Shown: positions 32,827 through 43,651, numbered from the stretch's first letter. The stretch: DNA of 64,000 bases from CAZBRS01 sp964494475 (GCA_964494475.1 CAZBRS010000007.1:1-64000), one strand, 5' to 3'. A program made the numbers and translations. Notes: generated by a model not told the origin, from the sequence alone.

Positions 32827-35727
32827 ATCGGCAGTGTCCAGTGTGACCACCACCCGAGGATCCCCCCCGAACCGCCCCAGCCTCGCGCCGTACACCATGG
32901 CTCCCCCCGGGCCGTCGACGGTCAGCTTCAGCTCGAGGGATCCCAGGGCGGCGGCGGCCTTCAGCTCGGAGAGCGCGTTCGGATCGGTCAGCTCCAGGTA
33001 CGTGCGGGCTCCGTAGCCCCCCGTGGGCCCGCTGCGGGGCAGGAAGTGCAGGCTGAGCACACCCCTGGCGTCGGCCCAGTCGTCGGCGGGGTGGGCCGTG
33101 CCGAGGTCGACGCCCGCTAGCGTCGCGCGCACGTCGCTGGGGAAGGGCTCGGCGTCGGTCTGGGGCAGGCCCGGCTGGTTGGCGGCGAGCTCGAGCTCCA
33201 GGGCCACGCTGGCCCAGGCCGGGGCTTCGAGCAGCGCGGGGTCGACCTCGAACGTGGTGGTCAAGGTGCCGGGGCCGAGCAGGCCGGCGGCCTCGACCGC
33301 GTCGTCGACCGTCAGCGCATCGGTCTCGCCGCCGTCGGCGGGCTGCCCGGCCAGGTCGGCGGGCGCCAGCGTATAGGTATAGGTGTCGCCGGTCGTGCGC
33401 TTCCAGCCCGCCGCGCGCGCGGGCAGCGCCAGGATGGGCACGTAGGTGCAGGCCTCGCCCGCCTTGCCCCGCCACACGAACACGCCGCCCTCGCCGGGGA
33501 GGGCCACGCTGAGCGGCGCCAGGTCGGTGCGGCCCGTGACGAGCGCGCCGAGCTGCACCTCGCCCTGCCCCACCGGGGCGTCGCCGCCCGAGGGCCACAG
33601 GCTCCAGCTCATGGCGGCGGGCGCCGGCTGGGGTCGGTACGTGGCGAGCCACGGGTGCAGGACGGCCGCCTGGCCCGGGCTCGCCACCAGGTCGGGCACC
33701 TCGTCGAGGCCCAGGAACAGCTCGCCCTGTAAGGCGGCCATCGGGCAGCCCATCAGGTCGTCGTACCCGAACTGCTTGGGCGAGCGGTCGTAATCGAGCA
33801 CGCCGTTGCGCTCGAACTCGACGTCGTAGAGCTCGGTGAACACGTAGCCCGAGATGGCGGGGCGCGCCCGGAAGAGGTTGACCATCCAGCGGAAGGCGTC
33901 GGATACGTCGCGGTCTCGCTGCACGTCGCTGGCCCCGAGGTCGGCGCTGAAGGGCCCGAACTCGGTGTTGAGCAGCGGGTAGTTGTCGTCCTGGGTGTGG
34001 CCTCCGGTGTAGAGCCAACTGGAGCCCAGGTACACGTTCGCGAGCACCGTGTCGAGGTGCGCGGCCACGTCGGCGGGCTCACCACGGTAGAAATGCCAGG
34101 TCACGAGGTCGGTGGTCACGTGGTCGTGGTTCGCCTCGGTGGGGCTCATGTCCTCGATCAGCGCTCCGGGCAACGCCTGGCGGGCCCAGGCCACCTGCTC
34201 CTTCACCCACTGCTGGCGCGGGGCGTCGTAGGGCTGCCCGGGCTCGGTCAGGCCCCACGTCTCGTTGAAGAGCGTCCACCACAGGATCGACGGGTGGTTG
34301 CGATCGCGCGCCACCTGCTCGCGGAACGTTTGCTCCCAGCGCGCCCGGCCCTCGGGCGTGTCGCCCGCGTGGAAGGGGAACGTGCCGAGGTTCACCGCGT
34401 CGTCGTCGACCAGCAGCCCCAGGCGGTCGGCGTGGTACAGCACCCGGGGCTCCTCGGGCTTGATATGGAGGCGCACCAGATTGAAGCCCGCCGCGCGCGC
34501 CGCCTCGAGGTCGGCCACGATGGCCTCGTCGGAGGGGTACGTCATGATCCCCGAGGGGTTCCAGCCCTGCACCAGCACGCCGCGCACGTACACGGGGCGG
34601 TCGTTCACGAGGATCACCTGGTTCGAGTTGAAGCCGAGCACCTCGTCGCGCCCGACCTTGCGCGCGCCGACGTAGGTGCTGACCACGTCGCAGTCGGTCG
34701 AGGCGGGACCGGTGCAGGCGAACACCGACAGCGGCACCAGGTTCGGCGCCTCGGGGCTCCACAGCCAGTCGGCGCCCACCTCGAGCCGCGCCTCGAACGT
34801 GGCGCCACCCTCGACACGCCGCAGCGTGCCCGACACGAGCGGCAGGGCCCCGGCCACGCCCTCGCGGTGCACCTCGACGCGCACGTCGTCCGGCACCTCT
34901 CCCTCGGCTCCGCTCGGGCCCGAGCCCGCCAGCCCCACGCGAAGGTCGAGGGTCATTGGAGCGACCACGCTCTTCGGGGGATCGACCTCGATCGACGCGA
35001 CGTGGACGGCCGGCAGCGCCTCGAGCCACACCGTCTGCCAGAGGCCCCCGGCGTTGGTGTACCACGAGAAGCCCTGCTTGCCGTGGGGGTGCTCGGGGTC
35101 GTTGTCGGGGTCGAAGGCGCGCACGACCACCGTGTTGCCGCCGTCGCGCAGGGCGTCGGTCACGTCGAGGCGGAAGGGGGTGTAGCCGCCGTCGTGGCCG
35201 CCCACGGGCCGGCCGTTCACCCACACGTCGGCCACGGCGTCGACGGCGCCGAACACCAGGTGCACGCGCTGGCCTCGCCACGCCTCGGGGATCACGGCCT
35301 CGCGCGCGTACCAGGCCACCCCCGCGACCTGCGGCTCGGCCACGCCCGAGAGCTCGCTCTGCCAGGGAAAGGGCACCGTGATGGTGCGGTCGAGGCGCTC
35401 AGGGGTGGTGAACCACGCCTCGGCGACCCCCTCGTCGGCCGGATCGAAGGCGAAGCGCCACGCGCCGTTCAGGTTCTTCCAGCGCGGGCGGCAGAAGTCG
35501 GGGCGCGGGGGCTCGGGGCGGGGCCCCTCGGCCAGCGGATCGGCGAGGCAGGGGACGTAGCCGCCGGCCGCGGGCTCGGGCCCGGTGTCGCCGGCCTCGA
35601 ACAGGCCCGGGACCTCGACCGCGTCGGCGACATCGGCGTCACCCCCGGAGGCCCCGGCGCAGCCGGCCGCCATCAGCCCGAAGACGAGGGCGAGGCACCG
35701 CAGCGGAAGGGTCGCACGCACGAGCAC
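32824..35727 (-). CDS. secreted glycoside hydrolase family 2 lipoprotein
   Basis: 967 aa from a GTG at 35727 (another GTG at 35721 has the better spacing to GAGGTG). The lipobox is MAAGC. After an acidic spacer, a jelly-roll sugar-binding domain follows (WKNLNGAWRFAFDP, PFPWQSELSGV, YAREAVIPEAW, GYTPFRLDVT), then an Ig-like domain, then the TIM barrel. The barrel has RGVLVQGWNPSG, NLVRLHIKP, the acid/base region ILWWTLFNETWG and the nucleophile region LLNTEFGPF, both Glu present. A C-terminal beta domain ends the protein. GH2 enzymes hydrolyse beta-galactosides, beta-glucuronides or beta-mannosides; specificity cannot be told. It is exported and anchored, probably acting on external polysaccharide. 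It overlaps nothing but starts 9 bases after the receiver gene. Confidence 0.92.
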   Translation of the reverse strand: MLVRATLPLRCLALVFGLMAAGCAGASGGDADVADAVEVPGLFEAGDTGPEPAAGGYVPCLADPLAEGPRPEPPRPDFCRPRWKNLNGAWRFAFDPADEGVAEAWFTTPERLDRTITVPFPWQSELSGVAEPQVAGVAWYAREAVIPEAWRGQRVHLVFGAVDAVADVWVNGRPVGGHDGGYTPFRLDVTDALRDGGNTVVVRAFDPDNDPEHPHGKQGFSWYTNAGGLWQTVWLEALPAVHVASIEVDPPKSVVAPMTLDLRVGLAGSGPSGAEGEVPDDVRVEVHREGVAGALPLVSGTLRRVEGGATFEARLEVGADWLWSPEAPNLVPLSVFACTGPASTDCDVVSTYVGARKVGRDEVLGFNSNQVILVNDRPVYVRGVLVQGWNPSGIMTYPSDEAIVADLEAARAAGFNLVRLHIKPEEPRVLYHADRLGLLVDDDAVNLGTFPFHAGDTPEGRARWEQTFREQVARDRNHPSILWWTLFNETWGLTEPGQPYDAPRQQWVKEQVAWARQALPGALIEDMSPTEANHDHVTTDLVTWHFYRGEPADVAAHLDTVLANVYLGSSWLYTGGHTQDDNYPLLNTEFGPFSADLGASDVQRDRDVSDAFRWMVNLFRARPAISGYVFTELYDVEFERNGVLDYDRSPKQFGYDDLMGCPMAALQGELFLGLDEVPDLVASPGQAAVLHPWLATYRPQPAPAAMSWSLWPSGGDAPVGQGEVQLGALVTGRTDLAPLSVALPGEGGVFVWRGKAGEACTYVPILALPARAAGWKRTTGDTYTYTLAPADLAGQPADGGETDALTVDDAVEAAGLLGPGTLTTTFEVDPALLEAPAWASVALELELAANQPGLPQTDAEPFPSDVRATLAGVDLGTAHPADDWADARGVLSLHFLPRSGPTGGYGARTYLELTDPNALSELKAAAALGSLELKLTVDGPGGAMVYGARLGRFGGDPRVVVTLDTAD

Positions 35728-35735
35728 CTCGCCGG

Positions 35736-36116
35736 TCAACGCGGGGCGATCAGCTCGAGGGTCGACAGCAGCAACTCGGGCTTCAACGGCTTCTGGAACA
35801 CGCCGTCGAAGCCGGCCTCCGTGGGGTCGATCTGCCCCGTGAGGCCGTCGCCCATCGAGCTCAGCAGGTAGAGCCGCGCGTGGGAGCAGCGAGCCCGCAG
35901 GTCGCGGGCCAGGACCAGCCCGGCGTCGACGGTCTCCATCATCAGGTCGATGAGCACGAGGTCGGGGCACACGTCGTCGAAGCAGCCCCGGCAGCCGGCC
36001 GCGCTGCTCACCGTGACCACGCGGTGCCCGCGGGGCTCGAGCAGCAGGCGCAGTTGCTCGAGGATGTCGGGATCATCGTCGACGCACAACACCACGAGTC
36101 GTCCGCTGGCGGTCAT
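35736..36116 (-). CDS. single-domain response regulator (receiver only)
   Basis: 126 aa. A complete REC domain: acidic pocket VDDDPD (residues 12-17), phospho-acceptor Asp in LVLIDLMM, switch Ser in YLLSSMGDG, and Lys in FQKPLKP. There is no output domain, so it probably passes phosphate on or binds a partner. Two orphan sensor kinases elsewhere in the window lack adjacent regulators, but no link is shown. It lies between the selenium operon and the GH2 gene on the same strand. Confidence 0.92.
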   Translation of the reverse strand: MTASGRLVVLCVDDDPDILEQLRLLLEPRGHRVVTVSSAAGCRGCFDDVCPDLVLIDLMMETVDAGLVLARDLRARCSHARLYLLSSMGDGLTGQIDPTEAGFDGVFQKPLKPELLLSTLELIAPR

Positions 36117-36148
36117 CGTCGTCCCTCGCTCGATTCGCTGATCTCCAC

Positions 36149-36418
36149 CTACTCCCGGCGCCCGGCCTCGTCAACGCGATTCAGGGCCACGATGGATTCG
36201 ACTCCGAGCCGGTCGCCGGGGAGCAGCTCTTCGACGCGCTGGCGGTCGGCCCACGGGAAGCGCAGGCAGAACCCGCAGCTCGAGCTGAGGTGCCGCGGTA
36301 CGGCGATGAGCTTGTGCGGCACGCCGGCGCTCACCAGGAGCTTCTCGGCTCCCAGGGCGCCCTGCACGGAGCGGAACAGCACGACGCCGAAGCCGCCTGT
36401 CGGTTCAGAGCTCGACAA
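36149..36418 (-). CDS. DUF3343 putative Se/S carrier protein
   Basis: 89 aa. VVLFRSVQGALGAEKLLVSAGVPHKLIAVPR, then SSSCGFCLRFPWADRQRVEELL with the CxxC pair typical of DUF3343 (Se_S_carrier). Members occur next to yedF, selD and class V cysteine desulfurase genes and are thought to handle sulfur or selenium. It overlaps the end of yedF by 14 bases and closes the operon that begins with the double-cubane protein gene. Confidence 0.88.
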   Translation of the reverse strand: MSSSEPTGGFGVVLFRSVQGALGAEKLLVSAGVPHKLIAVPRHLSSSCGFCLRFPWADRQRVEELLPGDRLGVESIVALNRVDEAGRRE

Positions 36419-37022
36419 CCTTGCCCGCCTCCAAGAGCGCCGTGGCGATGTCGTACATGTTCGACACCCGGCCCACGGCCAGCTTGTCCGACAGCTCGAA
36501 GTAGCCCAGGCAGGCGCCGCAGGCCAGGATCTCGAGGCCCTGGGCCGCCAGCGCCCGGAGGTCGTCGAGCGCGCGCGACCCCTCGACCACCAGCTTCACC
36601 CCCGAGTTCACGAAGATGATCGTCTCGGGCTTCGCCTCTACGTCGAGCAGCGTGTGGAAGAACGCGCCCATCAGCCGCTCGCCGAGCTCGGCCGGACCTC
36701 GCCCGAAGCAGTCGGAGGGCACGAACAGCACGCGCGGCCCCGTCGTCGCGCCCGCCGTGCTGCAGACCACCACGTGCTCGATCACCTTGGCCTCGGCCGA
36801 CGCGGCGGGGGCGCCCTCCTTCGCGAGGGTGAGGTAGGTGCCGTCCTGCTGTTCGCTGACCTGGACCGAGCACCCCTTCGAGCGCGCGAGCCGGGTCACG
36901 TTCTCGACCGCGGCCGGGTTGTCGACGATGGTCGTGACCTCGCCGGCCGAGGCCAGGGCCTTGAGGGTCAGCACCACGGGTTGCGGGCACGCCAGCCCGC
37001 GGGCGTCTACGGTCTGCTTCAT
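36405..37022 (-). CDS. yedF: selenium-metabolism sulfurtransferase-like protein YedF
   Basis: 205 aa in two domains. Residues 1-75 are TusA-like, with the sulfur/selenium-carrying Cys in RGLACPQPV (Cys12). Residues 95-205 are DsrE-like (RVLFVPSDCFGRG, LEILACGACLGYFEL with two Cys). This fused form is the YedF family found beside selD. It likely carries activated selenium or sulfur to SelD. Its ATG overlaps the stop of the aminotransferase gene (ATGA), and its end overlaps DUF3343. Confidence 0.93.
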   Translation of the reverse strand: MKQTVDARGLACPQPVVLTLKALASAGEVTTIVDNPAAVENVTRLARSKGCSVQVSEQQDGTYLTLAKEGAPAASAEAKVIEHVVVCSTAGATTGPRVLFVPSDCFGRGPAELGERLMGAFFHTLLDVEAKPETIIFVNSGVKLVVEGSRALDDLRALAAQGLEILACGACLGYFELSDKLAVGRVSNMYDIATALLEAGKVVEL

Positions 37023-38182
37023 ACGCGGCCTCCTTTGGGTGCCCCCGCGAGCTCGCCGAGGGCAGCGAGCGCAGTGGCGATTTCAGCGTCGTGGTTGAAC
37101 GGACCCAGGCTGAAGCGCACGGTCCCCTCGGGGAACGTGCCGAGCTGCCGGTGCGCCAGCGGGGCACAGTGGAGCCCGGCGCGGCAGCAGACCTCTGCGC
37201 GCTCCTCCAGGGCCGACGCGACCTCGGAGCAGCTGTGGCCCTGCAGGTTGAACGACACGACCGCCGTCTGCCGGTCGGCGTCGCGAGGGCCGAAGACGCG
37301 CACGCCCGGAACGTCCTGGAGCCCCTCGAGGAGCCGGGCCGTGAGCGCCCGTTCGTGCTGGCGGAGGACCTCCAGGCTGCGCGCCTCGACGAACTCGAGG
37401 CCGGCCGCGAGCCCGGCCAGGCCGACCGCGTTCAGGGTGCCGGCCTCGAAGCAATCGGGCAGGAAGTCGGGCTGCACGTCGGAGTCGGAGGCGCTGCCCG
37501 TGCCGCCGTACACGAGAGGCCGCAGCCGGCCCCGGGCGCGCTCGCCGAGGCAGAGGCCTCCCGTCCCCTGCGGGCCGCAGAGGGATTTGTGCCCCGTGAA
37601 AGCCAGCAGGTCGACGTTCATCGCGCCAAGGTCGATGGGGATCGCGCCGGCGGTCTGGGCGGCGTCCAGGCAGAAGAGCACGCCGTGCTCCCGCGCCAGG
37701 CGGCCGATCGCGTCGGGGGGGCAGAGCGTGCCGACCACGTTGGAGGCGTGGCTGAGCACGATGAGCCGGGTCCGGCTCGAGAGAGCGCGCGCGACGTCGT
37801 CGGGATCGAGCGTGCCGTCGGCGGCGCAGGCGAGCCGCGTGACCGAGACGCCGCGCCCCTCCAGGTGGCTGAGCGGCCGCAGCACCGAGTTGTGCTGCAT
37901 CACGCTGGTGATCACGTGGTCGCCGGGCTCCAGCAGCCCGAGGAGCGCGAGGTTCAGGGCCTCGGTCGCGTTCTTGGTGAACACCACCGCCAGGGGATCG
38001 TCCAGGCCGACGAGCCTCGCCACGCGCTCGCGCGCTTCGTAGACGACGCGCCCCGCCTGGATCGAGAGCGCGTGCCCCGAGCGGCCCGGGTTCGCGCCGT
38101 GCTCGCGAAGGAAGCGCTCCATGGCGGCCGGCACGGGGTCGGGCTTGGGCCACGAGGTCGCGGCGTGGTCGAAGTAGATCAT
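37019..38182 (-). CDS. class V aminotransferase, cysteine desulfurase/selenocysteine lyase type
   Basis: 387 aa, PLP-dependent. N-terminal MIYFDHAATSWPKPDPV; the PLP lysine lies in FTGHKSLCGPQGTGGL; the reactive Cys lies in CCRAGLHCAPLAH; and the His/Asp cofactor contacts lie in SHASNVVGT and LDAAQTAG. This matches the subgroup of NifS/CsdB-like enzymes encoded beside selD and yedF. It would release sulfur or selenium from cysteine or selenocysteine for SelD. Its ATG overlaps the selD stop (ATGA) and its stop overlaps the yedF ATG. Confidence 0.92.
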   Translation of the reverse strand: MIYFDHAATSWPKPDPVPAAMERFLREHGANPGRSGHALSIQAGRVVYEARERVARLVGLDDPLAVVFTKNATEALNLALLGLLEPGDHVITSVMQHNSVLRPLSHLEGRGVSVTRLACAADGTLDPDDVARALSSRTRLIVLSHASNVVGTLCPPDAIGRLAREHGVLFCLDAAQTAGAIPIDLGAMNVDLLAFTGHKSLCGPQGTGGLCLGERARGRLRPLVYGGTGSASDSDVQPDFLPDCFEAGTLNAVGLAGLAAGLEFVEARSLEVLRQHERALTARLLEGLQDVPGVRVFGPRDADRQTAVVSFNLQGHSCSEVASALEERAEVCCRAGLHCAPLAHRQLGTFPEGTVRFSLGPFNHDAEIATALAALGELAGAPKGGRV

Positions 38183-39264
38183 GAGGTGGCGCCCTCCCCT
38201 CCGTCGAGGGAGTACGCCTCCTGGCGCACCGAGACGAGGGCGGCCCCCTCGGTCGCCTCGACCACCCGGCCCACCACCCCGCAGGCGGTGGAGAGCTGCT
38301 CCCGCGCCTGCTGCAGGAGCTCGGCGGCCCGCGCGGGGGGGCAGCAGATGAGCAGGCCGCCGGAGGTCTGGGGATCGTGCAGCAGGTCGCGGGCCGGGAG
38401 CGCCACGTCGTCGTCGAACCGCACGGCGTCGGCCACGTAGGCCCGGTTGGTGTACGCAGCGGCCGACAGCAGGCCCATCTCGGCGAAGCCGAGCACGCCG
38501 TCGAGGAGCGGCACCCCGTCGACGCCAATCTCCAGCGCCACGCCGCTGGCGCGAGCAAGCTGCATCGCGTGCCCGAGCAGGCCGAACCCGGTGATGTCGG
38601 TGGCTGAGCGCGCCCCGCAGCCCCTGGCCAGCTCGGCGGCCCGCGCGTTCAGCGTCGCCATCGAGCGGTTCGCCGCCTGCTCCTGCTCTGAGCTGGCCAG
38701 CCCTGCCCGGATCGCCATGATGGTGACCCCCGTGCCCAGGGGCTTGGTGAGCACCAGCACGTCGCCGGGACGCGCCGCGGCGTTGGTGAACAGCTCGCGG
38801 GGGTGGATGACGCCCGTGACGGACAGGCCGAACTTGAGCTGCGGGTCGAGCACCGAGTGCCCCCCCAGCAGCACGCAGCCGGCCTCGCGCAGCTTCTCGA
38901 CGGCGCCGCGCGTGATGGCCGCGAGCACCCCTTGCTTCACGAGCTCCGAGGGGCAGGTGACGATCGCCATCGCGGTCAACGGCTTGCCGCCCATGGCGTA
39001 CACGTCCGAGAGCGAGTTCGCCGCCGCGATCCGGCCGTACTCCTCCGGGTCGCGCGCGACGGGCGGGAAGAAGTCGAGCGTCTGCACCAGGCACTGCTCG
39101 GCCGACAGCTGGTAGACCCCGGCGTCGTCGAGCGTGTCGGGCCCCACCAGCACCGCCGGGTTGGACGGCAACTCCACGCCCCGGAGCAGCCCGGCGAGCT
39201 CCTGCGCCGGCACCTTCGCGGCGCACCCGCACTCCGTGACCGACTCGAACAGGTCCAGCGTCAT
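38179..39264 (-). CDS. selD: selenide, water dikinase (selenophosphate synthase)
   Basis: 361 aa. Makes selenophosphate from selenide and ATP for Sec-tRNA synthesis. The N-terminal glycine-rich loop region TECGCAAK carries Cys12, Cys14 and Lys17 (the Cys form, not Sec). AIRS-type landmarks follow: QTLDFFPPVARDPEEYGRIAAANSLSDVYAMGG, LLGGHSV, TKPLGTG, DITGFGLLGHA and DPQTSGGLL. It sits in the middle of a six-gene operon with 4-base spacing to the upstream activator gene. selB is divergent 2 kb away and a Sec-containing dehydrogenase gene lies further on. Confidence 0.97.
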   Translation of the reverse strand: MTLDLFESVTECGCAAKVPAQELAGLLRGVELPSNPAVLVGPDTLDDAGVYQLSAEQCLVQTLDFFPPVARDPEEYGRIAAANSLSDVYAMGGKPLTAMAIVTCPSELVKQGVLAAITRGAVEKLREAGCVLLGGHSVLDPQLKFGLSVTGVIHPRELFTNAAARPGDVLVLTKPLGTGVTIMAIRAGLASSEQEQAANRSMATLNARAAELARGCGARSATDITGFGLLGHAMQLARASGVALEIGVDGVPLLDGVLGFAEMGLLSAAAYTNRAYVADAVRFDDDVALPARDLLHDPQTSGGLLICCPPARAAELLQQAREQLSTACGVVGRVVEATEGAALVSVRQEAYSLDGGEGATS

Positions 39265-39268
39265 CCGA

Positions 39269-40024
39269 CTACCTCCCTTCTGCTCCGGCGAGGAGCGCGC
39301 ACCCCAGGGCGGCCACGGTCTGGGGCGACTCGGGCACCCGCAGGGGGTGCTTCACGGCCTCGGCGATCAGCGCCTGCAGGCAGGCATTGTGCGCGCAACC
39401 GCCGGTGAAGGCCACCGGCGCCTCCACCGGCACCCCGCCGGCCAGCGCGGCGGTGCGGCTGGCGATGGACTGGTGCACCCCCAGGGCCATCTCTTCTTTC
39501 GAGGCGCCCCGCGCGATGAGCGACACCACCTCGGACTCTGCGAAGACCGAGCACATGCTCGAGAGCTTCTGGCCCTTCCCGGCCCGCCCGGCCGCCGCCA
39601 CGAACTCGTCGCGCGTGTACGCCAGCGCGGTGGCCATCATCTCGAGGAACCGGCCGGTGCCCGCGGCGCAGCGATCGTTCATCACGAACTTCTGCACCCT
39701 GCCGGCCGCGTCGAGGGCGATGGCCTTGCTGTCCTGGCCGCCGATGTCGAGGACGGTCCGGCACCCGGGGACCAGGGCCGTCGCGCCGATGGCGACGGCC
39801 CTGATCTCCGAGACGACCTCGGCGGCGGGCCAGTGCTCCTTGAAGAGATGCCGCCCGTACCCCGTGCCGGTGATGGCGTCGAAGCCGAGCCCCGCGAGCA
39901 GGCGGCGACAGACCGCGAGCGGGTCGGAGCCCGTGTCCTCGACCGCGCGGTGCACCACGCGTCCGTCCTCGACCAGGACGAGCTTGACGGCCCTGGAGCC
40001 CAGGTCGATTCCGGCGGTGCGCAT
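39269..40024 (-). CDS. 2-hydroxyacyl-CoA dehydratase-type activator ATPase (YjiL/HgdC-like)
   Basis: 251 aa of the BadF/BadG/BcrA/BcrD ATPase fold. GIDLGSRAVKLVL (phosphate 1), TVLDIGGQDSKAI, the bridging-cluster Cys motif NDRCAAGTGRFLEMMA, and a second Cys in SSMCSVFAESEV; FTGGCAHN near the end. These proteins use ATP hydrolysis to push an electron from a shared [4Fe-4S] cluster into a partner. The partner is the double-cubane protein encoded 4 bases upstream. This pairing equals YjiL-YjiM. Confidence 0.94.
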   Translation of the reverse strand: MRTAGIDLGSRAVKLVLVEDGRVVHRAVEDTGSDPLAVCRRLLAGLGFDAITGTGYGRHLFKEHWPAAEVVSEIRAVAIGATALVPGCRTVLDIGGQDSKAIALDAAGRVQKFVMNDRCAAGTGRFLEMMATALAYTRDEFVAAAGRAGKGQKLSSMCSVFAESEVVSLIARGASKEEMALGVHQSIASRTAALAGGVPVEAPVAFTGGCAHNACLQALIAEAVKHPLRVPESPQTVAALGCALLAGAEGR

Positions 40025-40028
40025 GGGG

Positions 40029-41318
40029 CTACCCGCGCAGGCGTTCGAGGAACGCTTCGACGCGCGTCTGGATCTGCCCCACGTCCTCCTGGCCGTAGTC
40101 GGTGTCGATGCGCAGCGTGGGCACGCCCTCCTTCTCGAGCCGGCGCTCGACCGGCCCGGCCTCGATCTGGTAGGGAGCGCAGAACAGCAGCCCGTAGTGG
40201 ATCACGCCGTCGGCGCCGAGCTCCCTGGCCATGCTGAGCACGTGCTCGCCCCGCGACTCGTTGGGCGTGAAGATCGCGCAGTCGATGGTGAGGTACCGCT
40301 CGACCAGGGCGTCCATCAACTCGTCGAGGGTGCGGCCCGAGTCCGCGGTCAGCTGCTGCGTTCCGCGCTCGCCCACGCACGATTCTTCGCCGACGATGAT
40401 CGCGCCCGCCCTCTCGATGATGGCGGGCAGCTTCCAGTTGGGCACGGCCATGGGGCAACCGGAGATGAGGATGCGGGGCGTTCCCTTCGCCGCCACCCCC
40501 TGGCGCTGCTGCACGCGACGCTCGAGCTCGTCGCAGAGCGCGTTCACCGACGCCGTGAAGCGCGCGGGGTCGTCATAGAAGTAGACCTGGTTCGCGAGCA
40601 GCCCGTCCAGCCCCGAGATCGGCGCCGGATCCGCGGCGCGGAGCCGCCCCAGGCGGTGCATGGCCGTGCGCTTCGCGTTGACGGTGGCGATGCCCTGCTT
40701 CAGCCCCTCGACGGTCAGCTTCTTGCCCGTGAGCTCCTCCAGGTAGGCCGCGAACGCGCTGAACTCGGACCGCAACAGCGCACGGCCTGCCGGGCCCTTC
40801 ATCTGCGGCACGTCGAGGACGTACAGGCGCTTCACCAGGTCGCCGAAGATCTCGTAGCTCTTCTTCTTGCCGTCGCAGGTGTTCTCGCCCACCACCACGT
40901 CGCTGGCCGACAGGTAGGGGCACACGCGGGCCAGGGCAAAGCCGAAGGCGCCCTTGATGAGCGCGCACGTGTTGCGGGGCAGGAGCTTCTCGGCCTCTTC
41001 GGTGGCGAACTCGGCCCCGGCGCACAGCCCGACCAGCACGCCGTCGAGCGCGAGCACGATCTCTTCGGGCACGAAGGTGCAGAACGCGCCCACCACCTTG
41101 CGGCCCGCCGCCTGCGCGTCGAGCAGCTCGCGGATGCGCAGGCCGTGCACCTCGCTCATCACGAAGTCGAAGTAGCCCATGCCCGCGGGGCGGTTGGGCT
41201 GGCCCAGGAACGTGGCGGCGTACGCGGGCCCGAGGAAGCCGAGCAGCGCGTCGTGGGCTTCGAGGTCGAGGCCCAGCGAGGCCCACATGGGGTGGTAGTC
41301 GACGGGAGCACTGGACAT
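40029..41318 (-). CDS. double-cubane-cluster protein, anaerobic reductase (YjiM-like)
   Basis: 429 aa, HgdB/D-family fold. Cys residues that fit the [8Fe-9S] ligands sit in VGAFCTFVPEEI, VGENTCDGKKKSYE, LISGCPMAVPN and GEESCVGERG, with another in LFCAPYQIE. It is a single subunit rather than an alpha/beta dehydratase pair, as in YjiM and the double-cubane protein of Carboxydothermus. The physiological substrate of these enzymes is unknown. It is first of a six-gene operon leading into selD, yedF and DUF3343, which suggests a selenium or sulfur role. A GGAGG site precedes the ATG; a hairpin lies in its leader. Confidence 0.92.
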   Translation of the reverse strand: MSSAPVDYHPMWASLGLDLEAHDALLGFLGPAYAATFLGQPNRPAGMGYFDFVMSEVHGLRIRELLDAQAAGRKVVGAFCTFVPEEIVLALDGVLVGLCAGAEFATEEAEKLLPRNTCALIKGAFGFALARVCPYLSASDVVVGENTCDGKKKSYEIFGDLVKRLYVLDVPQMKGPAGRALLRSEFSAFAAYLEELTGKKLTVEGLKQGIATVNAKRTAMHRLGRLRAADPAPISGLDGLLANQVYFYDDPARFTASVNALCDELERRVQQRQGVAAKGTPRILISGCPMAVPNWKLPAIIERAGAIIVGEESCVGERGTQQLTADSGRTLDELMDALVERYLTIDCAIFTPNESRGEHVLSMARELGADGVIHYGLLFCAPYQIEAGPVERRLEKEGVPTLRIDTDYGQEDVGQIQTRVEAFLERLRG

Positions 41319-41326
41319 GAGAACCT

Positions 41327-41357
41327 CCGGTTCCTATGGGGCTGCCCCACCGGAACC
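41327..41357. repeat. hairpin in the 5' leader of the double-cubane gene
   Basis: GGTTCC (41329-41334) pairs with GGAACC (41352-41357), enclosing GGGG (41338-41341)/CCCC (41345-41348). It lies just upstream of the Shine-Dalgarno for the minus-strand gene. Confidence 0.55.
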
Positions 41358-41408
41358 TGGAGTCGTGCTCAGGCCGGCGGAGGCGAGACCCGTTCTGGAC
41401 GCGCGCTG

Positions 41409-41448
41409 CGAGGCGGACCCGCCTCGTCGGCAACGCGTCACGTTGCCG
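41409..41448. repeat. two adjacent hairpins in the double-cubane/selB divergent gap
   Basis: CGAGGCG/CGCCTCG (41409-41415/41420-41426, loop GACC) is followed after one base by CGGCAACG/CGTTGCCG (41428-41435/41441-41448, loop CGTCA). The divergent gap of 276 bases contains these and no tRNA-Sec that could be recognised. Confidence 0.55.
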
Positions 41449-41594
41449 CGAGTCGTCTCCGCTCGATCTCTTGCTGACGCGTCATGGTCGTCGCTCGCCC
41501 GATGAGGCAGTGGAACGTCGGGACTGTATCGAGCCCGCCGCACCGCGTCAAGGCTTGCGCCGCCGCCTGGGGTCCGGCACACTTCAGCGCGTCA

Positions 41595-43562
<1,968 letters not shown>

Positions 43563-43600
43563 GCCCCGCCCGCCGGCGGATGCGGATTGACGTCGCCTGT

Positions 43601-43643
43601 CCCGACGTTTGTCATCACAAACGTCGACTCACCCGACGTATGT
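43601..43643. repeat. inverted repeat and direct repeat downstream of selB
   Basis: GACGTTTGT (43604-43612) pairs perfectly with ACAAACGTC (43617-43625, loop CATC). CCCGACGTTTGT (43601-43612) is also repeated as CCCGACGTATGT at 43632-43643. This may be a selB terminator without a T-run, or an operator for the small gene that follows. Confidence 0.6.
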
Positions 43644-43651
43644 GACCGGCA

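Noticed and set aside
35728..35970. N-terminal extension of the GH2 gene to an ATG at 35970
   Set aside because: The extension would overlap most of the receiver-domain gene in another frame and place the lipoprotein signal internally; the GTG at 35727 or 35721 begins the signal.
41319..41594. A tRNA-Sec (selC) gene in the gap next to selB
   Set aside because: No T-loop (GTTCGA type), TCA anticodon stem or 8-bp acceptor arm could be found on either strand; only simple hairpins are present.
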